Shown: positions 34,231 through 42,788 of the stretch, piece after piece
Position numbering within the stretch: position 1 is the first letter of the stretch
Layout of the letters: each line of letters starts with the position of its first letter
Assembly: GCA_021298195.1 (NCBI GenBank)
Contig: JAJTEQ010000005.1
Span: forward strand, 1-64,000
Direction: 5' to 3'
Length of the DNA: 64,000 bases
Source of the DNA: Ilumatobacteraceae bacterium
Lineage (GTDB): Bacteria; Actinomycetota; Acidimicrobiia; Acidimicrobiales; Ilumatobacteraceae
Notes under the pieces: generated by a model
Databases searched by the model: none
Told to the model about the DNA's origin: nothing
What the model saw: the letters and a program-made list of their open reading frames with translations, nothing else
Position numbers and translations under genes: made by a program

Positions 34231-35136
34231 TCAGAGTTCCTTCAACAACGCGATGCGAACATCGAGGGGCGGATGGGTGTCGAACATTCGGTGGAACCAG
34301 CCGAGCCGACCCTCGTCCCGAACTCCCGACAGGGGTTGTTCGATCCAGAGGTGAGCGGTCGCCATGCTCGCCGAATGTGTGGTCGTGGTGTCGGCCTTCA
34401 ATTTTTCCAAGGCGGAGATCAAACCGGGTGGATACCGCGTCATCTGGCAGGCGGACGTGTCGGCCAGCGTCTCGCGGCGCCGGCTGAGAGCCGCCTGCAT
34501 CGCCTTGGCGACGATGGGTGCCACCACCAGCAACACGACGCCGAGGAGCGCCAACGGGTTGGACCCGTTCTGGCGGTCACCGTCGCGACTGACCCGCCCA
34601 CCGTTCCACCACATCATGCGAAGGGAGAGGTCGGTCACGATGGCCACCGTGCCGACCAGGACCACGGCGATGGTCGACACCAGGATGTCGTAGTTGCGGA
34701 TGTGCGACAGTTCGTGGGCCACGACACCTTCCAGTTCGACACGATTCATCGTCGCGAGGAGTCCGGTGGTGACGGCGATGGCCGCGTGTTGGGGGTTGCG
34801 TCCCGTCGCGAAGGCGTTCGGTGCGGGATCCTCGATGACGTAGACGGCGGGCTTGGGAAGTCCACTGGCGATGCACAAGCCCTCGACGAGATTGTGCAAA
34901 CGCTGATAGGTGACGGGATCGGCGGGGACGGCGCGACTCACGCGCAGAGCGATCCGATCCGATTTCCAATACGAGACGCCGGCGGTGAGAGCAGCGATCA
35001 CGAAGGCGATGATCGTCGGTAACGGTCCCCCACCGATCAAGGTGCCCACCACGACACCGATGGCCACGGTGACGAGAACGAACACCACGATCAAGAGCAC
35101 GCTGCGCCGTTTGTTGGAGCGGATCTCGTCGAACAC
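34231..35136 (-). CDS. htpX: M48-family membrane zinc metalloprotease HtpX
   Basis: A 301-aa integral membrane protease. Two N-terminal helices (about 12-54), the zinc motif VVAHELSHIRN near residue 137 (HExxH), two more helices near 152-172 and 195-213, and the downstream zinc ligand Glu in RRRETLADTSA; GRNPQHAAIAVTTGLL is the family's pre-catalytic strand. HtpX removes damaged membrane proteins. lemA is 2 bases upstream, a common LemA-M48 pairing. Confidence 0.92.
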   Translation of the reverse strand: MFDEIRSNKRRSVLLIVVFVLVTVAIGVVVGTLIGGGPLPTIIAFVIAALTAGVSYWKSDRIALRVSRAVPADPVTYQRLHNLVEGLCIASGLPKPAVYVIEDPAPNAFATGRNPQHAAIAVTTGLLATMNRVELEGVVAHELSHIRNYDILVSTIAVVLVGTVAIVTDLSLRMMWWNGGRVSRDGDRQNGSNPLALLGVVLLVVAPIVAKAMQAALSRRRETLADTSACQMTRYPPGLISALEKLKADTTTTHSASMATAHLWIEQPLSGVRDEGRLGWFHRMFDTHPPLDVRIALLKEL

Positions 35137-35138
35137 GA

Positions 35139-35687
35139 TCAGAACTTGACTTCGGGAGCGACGCGGGCTCCGTCCTCGGCCTCGAAGAACTCGCGGCGGG
35201 CGAAGGAGCCGAACTTGGCGACGAGGAGCGTGGGGAACGTGTCCAGCTTGTTGTGATACCCGAGCACGCTGTCGTTGTAGAACTGACGGGCGTAGGCGAC
35301 GCGACCCTCCGTGGCGCTCAACTCTTCCTGGAGGGCGAGAAAGTTCTGGTTCGCCTTCAGGTCGGGGTACGCCTCGGAAAGTGCGAACAACTGACGCAGT
35401 GCACCGCTGACGGCGGTGTCCGCCGTCGCCTGTGATGCGGGGGTCGGAGCCGCCGACATGGCGGCGCTACGAGCCTGGATGACCGCGTCGAAGGTCTTCT
35501 GCTCGTGCGCGGCGTAGCCCTTCACGGTTTCCACCAAGTTGGGGATGAGGTCGAGACGACGCTTGAGCTGAACGTCGACCTGGGACCAGGCGTTGTCGAC
35601 TTGATTCCGACTGCGCACCAGCCCGTTGTAGAGCACGACGCCGATGACGGCCACCAGCAGAACGATGCCGATGATGAGGAAGGTCAT
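35139..35687 (-). CDS. lemA: LemA family protein
   Basis: A 182-aa protein with one N-terminal membrane helix (about 2-20, FLIIGIVLLVAVIGVVLYN) and the helical LemA domain: QVDNAWSQVDVQLKRRLDLIPNLVETVKGYAAHE (about 28-62) and FLALQEELSATEGRVAYARQFYNDSV near 120. Function unknown in bacteria; often with HtpX-like proteases, as here. ATG 35687 overlaps the pimA stop by 4 bases; longer forms of this frame lie inside pimA. Confidence 0.92.
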   Translation of the reverse strand: MTFLIIGIVLLVAVIGVVLYNGLVRSRNQVDNAWSQVDVQLKRRLDLIPNLVETVKGYAAHEQKTFDAVIQARSAAMSAAPTPASQATADTAVSGALRQLFALSEAYPDLKANQNFLALQEELSATEGRVAYARQFYNDSVLGYHNKLDTFPTLLVAKFGSFARREFFEAEDGARVAPEVKF

Positions 35688-36889
35688 TTCACCAGCATAC
35701 GGCGAATCGAGTTGCTGGCGAGGGCACGCAAACGCTTGGCGATGGACCACCAGCCGCGGATCCGCCCGTCGCGCGACGGTGCCTCGGGCTCGGAATGGTT
35801 CTCCAGAACTCGTCGATAGATCTCCTCGTACCGTACGGCCAGGTTTCGCATCGAGAACTCCGCGGCCCGTCGGGCGCCGTGTTCGACGAGCGACGCGGCC
35901 AACTCGGGGTCGTCGAGGACCAGGCGGAGACCTGCTTCCAGAGCCGCGACGTCGGCGGGTTCCACGAGAATCGCGTCGATCATGTTCGTCGCTACGTTCA
36001 TGTAGCCGTCGAGGGAACTCGCCACGATCGGTGTGTTGGCCGCCATGGCCTCGATCAACACGACACCGAAACTCTCTCCGCCGAGTGACGGTGCGCAAAA
36101 GACGGCCGCTTGTCGCAAACGGCTGGCCTTCTCGACGTCGTTGATACGCCCGAGCCATTGCACCCGTGCGTCTCCGGCCCATTCACGCTTCAAGCGTTCG
36201 GTTTCGGGACCGTCGGATGCGATCCACAGGTCGACGTCGTCGGACAACGTCGCGTGCGCCTTCAGGAGATATTCGAGACCTTTGCGAGGTTCGTGGCGAC
36301 CACAGAAGAAGATGGCGCGACGCGTGGCTCGTGGTTCGTTCGGAACCGGCGCGAAGCGTTCGATCTCGACGCCGTTCGGAAGGATCTCGTAGTCGCCTCC
36401 GAGGTAACGCTCGGCGAGCAGGACGGCGTCCTTGGAGACGGCCACCCGGTGCTCGATGGCCGCGGCGAACGCCTTCAGAGGGGCGTTCAGGTACTTGTAG
36501 CTCGCACTCTCCCCCGCCGCGTGGAACGTGGCCACGATCGGGGCCATCTGCATGACCAGGGAGGTGAAGGTGGGCCCGGGAGACAACGGCTCGTGGAGGT
36601 GGAGGATGTCGAATTCCTCGTCCTTCAGAACGCGGATGGTTCGCAACGACGCCGAAGGATCCGGCGCCAACGGAGCCACGGATCCGTTGGCAGCGGTCGG
36701 GAGCGAGTCTCCGAGAGGCGTGACGAAGGTGTCGGGGGGCGCACCGTCGCAGGGACCGAGGACTCGCACTTCATGACCCATCCGACGCAATTCGCGGGCC
36801 AGACCCATGACCTGACCTTGAACGCCACCGGGGGTGGTCAGGCTGTAGGGGCAGAGCATGCCGATTCGGAGACGGTCGGATGCGGGCAC
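35684..36889 (-). CDS. pimA: Phosphatidylinositol alpha-mannosyltransferase (PimA-like GT4)
   Basis: A 401-aa GT-B glycosyltransferase. The start RIGMLCPYSLTTPGGVQGQVMGLARELRRMGHEV, then LPTAANGSVAPLA, FDILHLHEPLSPGP, VATFHAAGES, ILPNGVEIERFAP, FFCGRHEPRKGLEYLL and CAPSLGGESFGVVLIEAMAANTPIV follow the mycobacterial PimA segment by segment (as recalled), including the GT4 E-x7-E motif. PimA adds the first mannose to phosphatidylinositol at the inner membrane face. Its usual partners pgsA and patA are 6 kb away (42792-44436), separated by the exporter block. It has a basic C-terminal tail. GTG 36889; TATCTT lies 8 bases before it. Confidence 0.85.
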   Translation of the reverse strand: MPASDRLRIGMLCPYSLTTPGGVQGQVMGLARELRRMGHEVRVLGPCDGAPPDTFVTPLGDSLPTAANGSVAPLAPDPSASLRTIRVLKDEEFDILHLHEPLSPGPTFTSLVMQMAPIVATFHAAGESASYKYLNAPLKAFAAAIEHRVAVSKDAVLLAERYLGGDYEILPNGVEIERFAPVPNEPRATRRAIFFCGRHEPRKGLEYLLKAHATLSDDVDLWIASDGPETERLKREWAGDARVQWLGRINDVEKASRLRQAAVFCAPSLGGESFGVVLIEAMAANTPIVASSLDGYMNVATNMIDAILVEPADVAALEAGLRLVLDDPELAASLVEHGARRAAEFSMRNLAVRYEEIYRRVLENHSEPEAPSRDGRIRGWWSIAKRLRALASNSIRRMLVK

Positions 36890-36897
36890 GAGGTCCC

Positions 36898-36903
36898 AAG
36901 ATA
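36898..36903 (-). promoter_or_regulatory. Possible -10 hexamer of pimA-lemA-htpX
   Basis: TATCTT on the minus strand, 8 bases before GTG 36889. The spacing is one longer than in the other candidates, so less certain. Confidence 0.35.
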
Positions 36904-36954
36904 CCGAGTGACGACTGCGTCACGACCGTTGCCACGTGGTCCCGGTCCCTGCAC

Positions 36955-36960
36955 TACCGT
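36955..36960 (+). promoter_or_regulatory. Candidate -10 hexamer, leaderless (LLM gene)
   Basis: TACCGT, 6-base spacer, then ATG 36967, in the 77-base divergent gap with pimA. A TTGCCA lies 20 bases upstream of it as a possible -35. Confidence 0.5.
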
Positions 36961-36966
36961 CGCCGT

Positions 36967-37890
36967 ATGGCGCTCGTGTCCGACTCGAAAACCGCCCTTC
37001 CCGCACTGTCGATCGTCGCGTCGCCGGGCAAGCGACGGGCGATCCTGGATCTGGCCCGGGAAGCGGAACGGCTCGGCTTCCCGGCGTTGGCGTGTCCGAG
37101 TCTCGGTGGGGCACTCGGCCTCGGGGTGAGTCTGGCGCACGAGACGCGCACCATTCGCTTCTACACCGCGATCCAGGGCATCTACGGCAACTCCGTCGGA
37201 GAGATCGGAGCGTTGGCCAGTCACACGCACGAGTTGTCCGGTGGCCGTTTCGCCCTGGGTCTGGGTGTCAGTCACGAGCCGATGGTGCGACGCACGGGAG
37301 CCACGATGGGCCCGCCGCTGTCGGACATGCGATCCTTCGTCGACGCGTTGCGGACGAACGCGAAGTACGGCGGAGAACTGCCGCCCATCTACGTGGCCGC
37401 GCTTCGGAACCGAATGTTGGATCTTGCGGGCGAGATCGCCGCGGGGGCTCTGTGGGCGAACGCCAGTTTCCGCCACACCTCGGTCCAGGTCGAGCGTGTT
37501 TCCACCGAACGTCGGAACAACGGCTTCTATCTCGCGAACATGATCCCCACCGTCATCGACGAGGACGTGGAGGCGGCCGCGGCGATCAATCGCCGGACCA
37601 TGACGACCTACGTCCGCCTCCCCAACTACCGCAATTACTGGAAGGCGGCGGGATACGTGGAGGAGATGGAACGAATCGAGCAGGCCTTGTCCGACAAGAG
37701 AACCGACGAACTCGCAGCGCTCATGAGCGACGACTGGTTGGCTGACTGCACTCTGTTCGGTTCTCCACGAACCGTGTTGGAGGGCTTCGAACGGTGGCGA
37801 TCGATCGGCGTGGAGCCGATCGCGGTGATGTCCAGCACCAACGGCGGTCAGGTGAAAGCCATCGGACAGCTGTTCGACCTGTACCGCTGA
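36967..37890 (+). CDS. LLM class (luciferase-like) F420-dependent oxidoreductase
   Basis: A 307-aa TIM-barrel protein of the bacterial-luciferase-like superfamily; actinobacterial members mostly use coenzyme F420, and an F420 reductase gene is present at 49583. Features: AILDLAREAERLGFPALACPS near residue 25, SHTHELSGGRFALGLGVSHEP near 90 (the typical GGR-x-x-LGLG strand), LRTNAKYGGELPPIYVAAL near 130, and FGSPRTVLEGFERWRSIGVEPI near 265. ATG 36967 is supported by a leaderless -10. Its stop TGA 37888-37890 lies in the first partial unit of the palindromic 24-bp array. Substrate unknown. Confidence 0.85.
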   Translation: MALVSDSKTALPALSIVASPGKRRAILDLAREAERLGFPALACPSLGGALGLGVSLAHETRTIRFYTAIQGIYGNSVGEIGALASHTHELSGGRFALGLGVSHEPMVRRTGATMGPPLSDMRSFVDALRTNAKYGGELPPIYVAALRNRMLDLAGEIAAGALWANASFRHTSVQVERVSTERRNNGFYLANMIPTVIDEDVEAAAAINRRTMTTYVRLPNYRNYWKAAGYVEEMERIEQALSDKRTDELAALMSDDWLADCTLFGSPRTVLEGFERWRSIGVEPIAVMSSTNGGQVKAIGQLFDLYR

Positions 37891-38020
37891 CGGCTCCGCC
37901 GTGCCGGATGCTGACGGCTCAGCGGTGTTGGATGCTGACGGCTCAGCGGTGCCGGATGCTGACGTGTCAGCCGTGCCGGATGCTGACGTGTCAGCCGTGC
38001 CGGATGCTGACGTGTCAGCC
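37887..38020. repeat. 24-bp palindromic tandem repeat array between convergent genes
   Basis: Five full 24-bp units (37901-37924, 37925-37948, 37949-37972, 37973-37996, 37997-38020) preceded by a partial one that begins in the LLM stop codon. Units share GGATGCTGACG; units 3-5 are identical and contain GCTGACGTGTCAGC, units 1-2 contain GCTGACGGCTCAGC. Both cores are inverted repeats (arms GCTGAC/GTCAGC or GCTGA/TCAGC). The core holds TGA on both strands: the LLM gene stops in the partial unit and the ABC permease stops (38015-38017) in unit 5. Could act as a bidirectional terminator or protein-binding array. Confidence 0.95.
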
Positions 38021-39202
38021 GAGCCTCAACGTCTCCAGGGGTTCGAGGCGGGCCGCTCGTCGGGCCGGATAGAGACCGGCCATCACCGAGATCGTGATCG
38101 CCAACACGATTCCCGCGGGCGCCAACCACGGCGCCATGACGAAGACCCAACCGGCGATCGACGCCCCCACGAAGATCGCCAGCATGCCCAGTAGCACGCC
38201 ACAGACACCGCCGATGACGCCCACGACGACCGCCTCGAGCAGGAACTGGACCGCGATGATCCGACGGGTGTGGCCGAGGGCGCGCCGGATGCCGATTTCG
38301 CTCGAACGTTGAATGACCGAGATGGACATCACGTTGGCGATCCCCAATCCACCGACGATGATCGCCAGGAGACCCATCGACACGACGATCAACTGCAGTT
38401 GCCGGTCCGACTGGGCGGCCAGCTCGAGCGCTTCGCTCTTCACGTCGGTCTTCACCTCGTCCGGTCCACCGAGGCCGATGGCGGTGGTGAGCGCGTCAGC
38501 CGTCTCGTCGACTCGCGACGGGTCGACGCGGGCGTAGATCTTGTTGGGGCGAACGTCGTCGTCGAGAAAATCGTTCTCCGCACTGGCGAACGAGATGAAG
38601 ACCGCCGTGTCGAAGCCGGGTTCGAGCTGCACCGAATCCAGGATTCCCACCACCGTGTAGTCGAATCCGCCCACGTCGATGGTTCGTAGCTCGTCGGGCA
38701 ACACACCGAATTCGCGCGCCAGACCGACTCCGATGACCGCACTTCGGGCACCGGAACTCTCGTCGAAAGAATTGAGCCACCGACCCGACACCATCGGAAC
38801 TTCCAGGACGACGGGGAGATCCTGGTCCGCTCCGACCACCGGTATCGGAACCGTCTCGTACTTCTCGCGCGCCTCTTCGTACGGAGTGACGATGATGTTG
38901 GACAGTTCGACGATCGGCGCCACGGAACGAACCGAGGTCACGGTCATGGCCCGCTCCACCACGTCCTCGGGCAACGTGGGATCCTGTCCGCCGAACGAAC
39001 TGGACGCAGAGGCCTCCACGAGGTTCGTGCCCAACTCGGCCACCTTGGCCTTGAGGTCGCCTTTCGCGGAGTCGGTGAGACCGACCGCGGCGATGATGGC
39101 GGCCACACCGATCATCGGTCCGAGGAGGAGGAGAAGGGTGCGGACCTTCCGGGCGAGCAAGCCGATCATGGCGACGCGGACGAGATCGCGGAACACGCTC
39201 AT
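38015..39202 (-). CDS. ABC transporter permease, MacB/FtsX type
   Basis: A 395-aa MacB-topology permease: first membrane helix at about 22-44 (TLLLLLGPMIGVAAIIAAVG), a large extracytoplasmic domain (about 45-265) of the MacB_PCD type, then three helices near 270-295, 315-345 and 350-380. SSEIGIRRALGHTRRIIAVQFLLEAVVVG near 297-325 is the typical FtsX coupling segment, and ITISVMAGLYPARRAARLEPLETLRLG is the family's C-terminus. Such permeases move substrates from the outer membrane face by mechanotransmission. ATG overlaps the ATPase stop by 4 bases. The stop codon is supplied by the 24-bp repeat. Confidence 0.9.
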   Translation of the reverse strand: MSVFRDLVRVAMIGLLARKVRTLLLLLGPMIGVAAIIAAVGLTDSAKGDLKAKVAELGTNLVEASASSSFGGQDPTLPEDVVERAMTVTSVRSVAPIVELSNIIVTPYEEAREKYETVPIPVVGADQDLPVVLEVPMVSGRWLNSFDESSGARSAVIGVGLAREFGVLPDELRTIDVGGFDYTVVGILDSVQLEPGFDTAVFISFASAENDFLDDDVRPNKIYARVDPSRVDETADALTTAIGLGGPDEVKTDVKSEALELAAQSDRQLQLIVVSMGLLAIIVGGLGIANVMSISVIQRSSEIGIRRALGHTRRIIAVQFLLEAVVVGVIGGVCGVLLGMLAIFVGASIAGWVFVMAPWLAPAGIVLAITISVMAGLYPARRAARLEPLETLRLG

Positions 39203-39948
39203 CGCAGCACCGTGTCACTCACGATTCGGCCGTCGAGCATCGACACTTTGCGCGCCGCGGAGTCGGCGATGCCGGTGTCGTGAGTGACGATCACCACGGC
39301 TCGCTCGTCGGACTGCAGGCCCGCGAGAATCTCCATCACGTTCGCCGCGTTCCGCGTGTCGAGAGCACCCGTGGGCTCATCGGCCAGCAGGATCTTCGGC
39401 TGGGTCACGAGGGCTCTCGCCAACGCGACGCGCTGTTGTTCCCCGCCGGAGAGCTGCACGGGACGATGATCCGCTCGGTGTCCGAGCCCCACCCGCTCCA
39501 ACGATTCCATGGATCGTTCGCGTCTCTCGGCTGGTTTCAGGTCGCGGTACAGCAAGGCCGTCTCGACGTTGCCGAGGGCGTCCAGATGCGGGATGAGGTG
39601 GAACTGTTGGAACACGAATCCGATGCTCTGGCCGCGAACCTGGGTGCGTGCGGCGTCGGCGAGACCGGTCACCTCGACTCCCCCCACGGTGATGGAACCC
39701 GACGTCGGCGAATCGAGACACCCGAGCAGTCCGAGCATGGTCGACTTTCCGCTCCCGGACGGCCCGACGATCGACACGAAATCGCCGGCATGAATCGACA
39801 ACGAAACGTCGCGCAAGGCCCACACCATCGCCTCGCCGGTGCCGTAGCAACGCGAGACGCCCTCCAAACGCATGAGGACATCGGACATGTCATCGGACAT
39901 GTCATCGGACATGACATCGGACATGACATCGGACATGACATCGGACAT
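39199..39948 (-). CDS. ABC transporter ATP-binding protein, MacB/LolD type
   Basis: A 249-aa ATPase if translation begins at the first ATG of the repeat tract. Walker A is [10 protein letters not shown]-loop [19 protein letters not shown], signature LSGGEQQRV, Walker [13 protein letters not shown] and H-loop VTHD; this is the LolD/MacB family that pairs with FtsX-type permeases. The first 24 residues are six copies of MSDV/MSDD encoded by 12-bp repeats; homology starts at [12 protein letters not shown], so the real start may be any of seven ATGs (39948 to 39873). The adaptor gene stops 4 bases before the first of them. Confidence 0.92.
   Translation of the reverse strand: MSDVMSDVMSDVMSDDMSDDMSDVLMRLEGVSRCYGTGEAMVWALRDVSLSIHAGDFVSIVGPSGSGKSTMLGLLGCLDSPTSGSITVGGVEVTGLADAARTQVRGQSIGFVFQQFHLIPHLDALGNVETALLYRDLKPAERRERSMESLERVGLGHRADHRPVQLSGGEQQRVALARALVTQPKILLADEPTGALDTRNAANVMEILAGLQSDERAVVIVTHDTGIADSAARKVSMLDGRIVSDTVLR
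39877..39948. repeat. Six tandem 12-bp units, each with an in-frame ATG
   Basis: Read on the minus strand, the unit is ATGTCCGATGTC (four copies) or ATGTCCGATGAC (two copies), with ATGs at 39948, 39936, 39924, 39912, 39900 and 39888, and a seventh ATG at 39873 just beyond. The unit length is a multiple of three, so copy-number change would not break the frame of the ATPase. No Shine-Dalgarno is inside the tract. Confidence 0.95.
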
Positions 39949-39952
39949 GACG

Positions 39953-42103
39953 TCAGGCGCCGTCGGCCTCGTCGGCGGGAGCTCCGGATTCGACGTCGAC
40001 GATGACCAATTCGTCACCCTTCAGACCCTCCTTGATCTCGGCCCATTCGCCGTCGATCAAACCGATGACCACCGGTACTCGACTGATCGTTCCCTGATCG
40101 TTCACGATTCGTACGATGTCGCCATCGGCGGAACGGAGCACGGACGCCACCGGCACGACGAGGGCGTTCGTCACTTCGGCCAACGTCACGTCGATCGAAA
40201 CGGTGGCGCCATCGACCGCGGAGAACTCGCCTTGCACCTCGATGGTGCCCTCGTAGGTCTCCTCACCCTGGGGTCCGACCGTGGCGCTGTCGTCCAACTC
40301 GGAGATCACCCCGGGCAGCACCTGACCACCGACGGTCAGGTCCACCGACACCGCTTGGCCCACCACCAGTTCCGCCCGATCGGAGGGGCTCACCTTCATC
40401 GTGATCGTGAATTGGGGCTCGGTGAGGTTCAGCATGACGGCACCTTGCAGCACGAATTCGCCTTCATCGACCTCGACCGATCCGACCCGTGCCGGCCACT
40501 CGGCCACGATCATGTCGGAGGGTTCGAACACCACGTCGTCATTGATGAAGTTGACCGGGATGGAGACGCTGGCGGTGCCGGCTCGCATGATGACGGTTCC
40601 GGTCAGAACGTCGAAGTCCGTTCCGTTCGTCGTCGTTCCGCCGATCTGATAGTTCACGGACGTGTCCTCGGTGACCGGTGAGTCGGCGACGATCCGGAAA
40701 GATCCCGACCGGCCTTCGGCGACCGTGCCGCCGCCAAGCAACGTCATCTCCGGTAGGTCGGGACTTTCGATGGTCACGGTCGAGCTGACGGAGTCACCCA
40801 GCGAATATTCGGCCACCCGACCTCCGGACGGCGCATCCGCGAGCAAGGTGAAGATCAGGGTTTCATCGGGTTCGACCGCGTCGTCGCGGCGGGCCTGAAT
40901 CTGGATCTCCGTGCTCCGGGCGCCCGCCGGAATCGAATAATCGTCGTCATCGGGGAGCACGTAGTCGGCGTCGCCGGTCGACGTGCCCGACAGCGACACC
41001 TCGAAGTCGATGTCGCGATTCGACTCCACCGTCGTACGAACCGTGAAGGTGACCGTGCCACCTTCGTCGACTGATTGGTTGCTGGCCGTCACCGTCAGTC
41101 GTGGATCGAGGTCGGAGCCGTTGGCTTCGATGACGGTTCGCGTCTGGTTGGTGGGACCGACGTCGTAGTCCGGATCGGTGCCGAATTGTTCGGTCAAGGT
41201 CACGGTGAGGTCCTCTTCGTCCTCGATGACGTTGTCGACGAAGATGTCGGCGGTGAACGACACCGACGTCTGGCCGGCCGGCAGTGTCACGGTGCCGAGA
41301 ATCTCGCTGTAATCGTCACCATCCATCGGGTCGTCACCCTCGGTGGCTTCACCCCCCGACGCGATGGCGATGACCAAATTCGACGCCGGGGCAGTCGACG
41401 CCGTGACCGTGTACGTGACTCGCTCCCCCTCGTTCACCCGCGATTTGTCGACCGTGATACCGATGACGGGCAGCGCAACGCGGGGATGGATCCCGGATCC
41501 CGAGGTACTGGGCACGGCGGGCGTCACGGTGAAGGCCACCGTGTTGGCGCGACCGACGTTGTACGCCGACGGGTTCGAAAGCAGGCCGACCGTCAGCGTC
41601 TCGTTCCCTTCCGGCGTCGCACCTCCGTAACCTCGGGTCTGTTGCCACTCGGCCAGCGCACGGCGGGTCTCCTCGGTGAACAGATCATCCGGTCGAGCGA
41701 TGTCGTGACCGGCGGCCACGAGTATCTCCTCGAGTTGTCGGACGTCCGGTCCCACACTGCCGACCGACAGACGTCGGTAGAAGGAGAACTCGCCGTTCAC
41801 GGCCACGGACGCCCGACCGTCGAGAGCGAGAATCGCGTCGCCCACTTCGATGGTCTCGCCATCGTCGACGTTAATGTAGCTCACCTTGCCGTCCACGGCG
41901 GAGTTGATCTTGCGCGTCTCGTCGCGACGCACCTCACCACTGACCGTCAGCACATCTTGGAGGTCACGCCGCTCGACGAGACGAGGCGTGATGAGAAGTT
42001 CGCTGCTCGAGTCGCTCCCTCCCGAGCCGACGACGAACACCGCGATCGACACCAGAAGGGCCGCTCCGACCAAACCGCCCACGATCTTCACCCGCGAATT
42101 CAT
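39953..42103 (-). CDS. Membrane-fusion adaptor with peptidoglycan-binding and Calx-beta-like repeats
   Basis: A 716-aa exported protein. In order: membrane anchor (6-27), first half of a biotinyl/lipoyl-like domain (about 40-98, LTVSGEVRRDETRK...VSYINVDDGETIEVGDAILAL), a peptidoglycan-binding domain (about 112-165, LSVGSVGPDVRQLEEIL, LFTEETRRALAEWQQ), three Calx-beta-like repeats (about 213-325, 335-445, 452-530, each opening V-x-EG: VNEGERVTYTV, VDEGGTVTFTV, VAEGRSGSFRI), second lipoyl half (about 535-570, WPARVGSVEVDEGEFVLQGAV), beta-barrel and membrane-proximal domains to the end. The Calx-beta insertion is unusual. GAGGGAG precedes ATG 42103. Partner of the downstream ATPase and permease. 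Confidence 0.88.
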   Translation of the reverse strand: MNSRVKIVGGLVGAALLVSIAVFVVGSGGSDSSSELLITPRLVERRDLQDVLTVSGEVRRDETRKINSAVDGKVSYINVDDGETIEVGDAILALDGRASVAVNGEFSFYRRLSVGSVGPDVRQLEEILVAAGHDIARPDDLFTEETRRALAEWQQTRGYGGATPEGNETLTVGLLSNPSAYNVGRANTVAFTVTPAVPSTSGSGIHPRVALPVIGITVDKSRVNEGERVTYTVTASTAPASNLVIAIASGGEATEGDDPMDGDDYSEILGTVTLPAGQTSVSFTADIFVDNVIEDEEDLTVTLTEQFGTDPDYDVGPTNQTRTVIEANGSDLDPRLTVTASNQSVDEGGTVTFTVRTTVESNRDIDFEVSLSGTSTGDADYVLPDDDDYSIPAGARSTEIQIQARRDDAVEPDETLIFTLLADAPSGGRVAEYSLGDSVSSTVTIESPDLPEMTLLGGGTVAEGRSGSFRIVADSPVTEDTSVNYQIGGTTTNGTDFDVLTGTVIMRAGTASVSIPVNFINDDVVFEPSDMIVAEWPARVGSVEVDEGEFVLQGAVMLNLTEPQFTITMKVSPSDRAELVVGQAVSVDLTVGGQVLPGVISELDDSATVGPQGEETYEGTIEVQGEFSAVDGATVSIDVTLAEVTNALVVPVASVLRSADGDIVRIVNDQGTISRVPVVIGLIDGEWAEIKEGLKGDELVIVDVESGAPADEADGA

Positions 42104-42118
42104 GTCTCCCTCGCTTCT

Positions 42119-42781
42119 CTACTGGCCGTTCTCGATGGCGTCGTTGATTCCGGTCTCCGAGAGACACTGATTGATGTCACGATCGTCGAGATCACCCTCG
42201 GCCGATTCGAAGCGAGTCGGATTGATCAACCCCTGGGCGTCGACCGCGGTTTCGATCTTCCAACCGCGCTTTTCCAGACATTCACGGAGCAACGTGAAGG
42301 CGACGTTGCGCTCCTCGATCTGTTCGGGGGTCAACGATGTCCGGGTCGACTCGACCTCGTTCAGGACGTTGATGATGTCGCTGCGCGCCGCACATTTCTG
42401 GATCAACTCGAGGTACGCCGGATCCTGGTACGCCGGATTGTTGGGGTCCTGAAGATTTCCTCTGATCGTCTCCCCCGAATCCTCGATGCAACCCCGGAAC
42501 TCCGCGTACGCGTCGAAAAGTTTCAGCTCGGCCGGCCGGTCGTCCTCGTTCAACGGGATGGTGTTGCCGCTCTCGGACGCCGGTGGCGGTGAAGCATCGG
42601 CTGAGGAGTCGCTTCCGGAGGCGATGGTGGTGGCCGAGGCCTTCATTGCCGACACCTCCTCGGGTGTCATCACCTGGATGTCATCGGCGTTCCGCAGGAC
42701 GATCGACGTCGAAGAGTCCGAACCGCACGAAACGACGGTCACCACGACGGCCACGAGAAACAGTGGTACTCGCGCGCGCAC
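42119..42781 (-). CDS. Lipoprotein of unknown function, first gene of the exporter operon
   Basis: A 220-aa lipoprotein: GTG start, short Arg-rich N-terminus, hydrophobic core PLFLVAVVVTVV and lipobox VVSC (Cys19), followed by a Ser/Asp linker. The mature part is acidic and helical with four cysteines that may pair (AEFRGCIEDSGE, IQKCAARS, LRECLEKRGW, INQCLSETG). No family recognised. The start GTG 42781 is supported by a TAGGCT hexamer 7 bases upstream that overlaps the patA stop codon. The adaptor gene follows after 15 bases; it could be a substrate-capture or accessory subunit of the exporter (inference). Confidence 0.8.
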   Translation of the reverse strand: MRARVPLFLVAVVVTVVSCGSDSSTSIVLRNADDIQVMTPEEVSAMKASATTIASGSDSSADASPPPASESGNTIPLNEDDRPAELKLFDAYAEFRGCIEDSGETIRGNLQDPNNPAYQDPAYLELIQKCAARSDIINVLNEVESTRTSLTPEQIEERNVAFTLLRECLEKRGWKIETAVDAQGLINPTRFESAEGDLDDRDINQCLSETGINDAIENGQ

Positions 42782-42788
42782 GGCGGTC

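Noticed and set aside
37901-38020. 24-bp repeats read as octapeptide-repeat protein (VPDADVSA)
   Set aside because: The frame is short, fills a convergent intergenic space, and the palindromic cores better explain the repeats as a DNA or RNA structure than as protein.
37887-38020. CRISPR array
   Set aside because: The units are directly adjacent with no unique spacers, no cas gene lies nearby, and unit length is 24 bases.
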